From positions 75,124,665-75,188,664 of the forward strand of contig CM019215.1 in the NCBI GenBank assembly GCA_009741485.1: a stretch of DNA of 64,000 bases, written 5' to 3'. This DNA is from Malurus cyaneus samueli. Lineage: Eukaryota; Chordata; Aves; Passeriformes; Maluridae. The position numbers and the translations under genes are program-made. Position 1 is the first letter of the stretch, and each line of letters begins with the position of its first letter. This document shows positions 63,263 through 64,000 of the stretch, piece by piece. Under the pieces are notes generated by a model that ran no database searches, was not told the DNA's origin, and was given only the letters and a program-made list of their open reading frames with translations.

Positions 63263-63639
63263 CCTACGGAGATACTACCTTGCTGTGAAATCAAGTAATA
63301 TCACTGAATAGCTTATTGCTTCCTTCAGGGAAAAAAAAAAAAAAAATGCAGAAGATATCAGGCACAGCTGGGTATTGGATGATAAAGAAAATTAAAGACT
63401 GGAATTATAGCTGTATCTGTCTTTCAAAGTGAAAATGAAAACACAGGTTTTCACGAAGAAATTTAGCTGATCCCATCTATAATTGGGTCTCAATGACAGG
63501 AGTTACACCAGGTAACATTCTGATCCCCTGTAGGCTCATTTCCAGCTTTCACGATGTACCCATGGAAACTTTTGAACTTGGATATAAAACTAGAACTAGG
63601 ACCCCCGAGAGGGAGCTCAACAGGGACAGTCTGGGCTGG
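63263..63639. other. Spacer with TATA-like box before CpG-rich island
   Basis: AT-rich at first, becoming balanced after 63480. GGATATAAAACTAGAACT (63578-63595) contains a TATA-box-like ATATAAAA, placed about 60 bases before the GC rise. Whether it is a promoter of a gene or of a transposon, or chance, cannot be told from this sequence. Confidence 0.3.
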
Positions 63640-64000
63640 CCGTGTTTTCCTGGCGTGATAGGAGGTAGCTCAACCAGTCTACGTGGATTTCCGCAAAAAG
63701 CTGAAGCTCAGCCTTTGCACCTGTGCGAAATGCCAGTGCCCAGATGGCGGTGTCAGAACGGCTGAACCCCTGAGCCCCGGGGAAAGCCTGGCCAAGGGAG
63801 GGCAAAACGCTGCCCAAAAAGGGCAGCCGGGGCTGAGCCGGGGGAACCGTGCGGGAAACAGCCCTGCGAGCCCCGAGGGGACAGCGGGAGCGGGGACGGA
63901 CGGAGGAGAGACCGGCAGAGGTGTTTCTGGGAGGGAAAATGTTCCTTTTGGAAATTCCGGAAAATGTATGAAAATGTTCCTTTTGGAAAGATATTAATCA
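63640..64000. other. CpG-rich island of unknown identity, cut by window end
   Basis: About 280 bases (63640-63920) have clearly higher GC than anything else outside the full-length CR1, with roughly 19 CpG by hand count. A 104-codon plus frame (63683-63997) is Gly/Ser/Pro-rich, with two Cys-rich residues groups near its start (C-T-C-A-K-C-Q-C), and matches no family I know. The final 66 bases are AT-rich and repetitive (listed separately). It could be the 5' end of a gene, an LTR, or another transposon's leader. Confidence 0.45.
63935..63989 (+). repeat. 20-bp direct repeat, 35-bp period
   Basis: GAAAATGTTCCTTTTGGAAA occurs at 63935-63954 and 63970-63989, identical. Between them is a related partial unit (CCGGAAAATGTAT). 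The sequence after the second copy differs from that after the first, and the window ends 11 bases later, so the full extent is unknown. Confidence 0.95.

Noticed and set aside
1..64000. CRISPR arrays, operons, bacterial promoters, tRNA and rRNA genes
   Set aside because: None seen; the repeats present are CR1 elements, microsatellites and isolated tandem duplications of a vertebrate genome.

Overview
This is a vertebrate, almost certainly bird, intergenic window. The evidence is the repeat content: at least ten copies or fragments of the CR1 non-LTR retrotransposon (LINE), including 3' ends with the avian-type short terminal repeats (four perfect TTCTGTGA units at 59791-59822, and AGAATCATAG-type ends on the minus strand). 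The last 3' end type resembles those of relatively recent neognath (perhaps passerine) CR1 groups, but I did not assign a subfamily. Background sequence is AT-rich with many poly-A/poly-T tracts and short microsatellites. I found no convincing host protein-coding gene, exon, tRNA, rRNA, CRISPR array or bacterial feature; almost all open reading frames are short, low-complexity or antisense shadows of CR1.

Layout. 1-39 kb is a gene-poor desert with only three recognisable CR1 fragments (1669-1892 minus, 5763-5992 minus, and an ancient endonuclease-region fragment at 29902-30600 plus), about 3% of that stretch, with homopolymers, an (AAAAG)n microsatellite, several short tandem duplications and a 40-bp dispersed repeat. 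From 39.4 to 59.9 kb the picture changes: seven CR1 copies cover nearly half of the sequence, in both orientations. They include a tail-to-tail pair (39468-39582 plus, 39618-40165 minus), three reverse-transcriptase-bearing 5'-truncated copies (41590-42870 plus, 44560-46300 plus, 49636-50830 minus), a copy with an internal deletion (48585-48961 plus), and one apparently full-length element (55343-59822 plus) that keeps its CpG-rich 5' region, ORF1, endonuclease, reverse transcriptase and 3' tail but is broken by frameshifts and stops. 60-63.6 kb returns to AT-rich desert. The last 360 bases are a CpG-rich island of unknown identity with a TATA-like box upstream and a 35-bp-period repeat that runs towards the window edge.

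No genes work together here in a pathway. The coherent biology is retrotransposon history: repeated CR1 insertion into one 20-kb segment, with the full-length copy as the most complete record. I found no clear new biological system; the best candidates for follow-up are the terminal CpG-rich island, the full-length CR1 and the 40-bp dispersed repeat.
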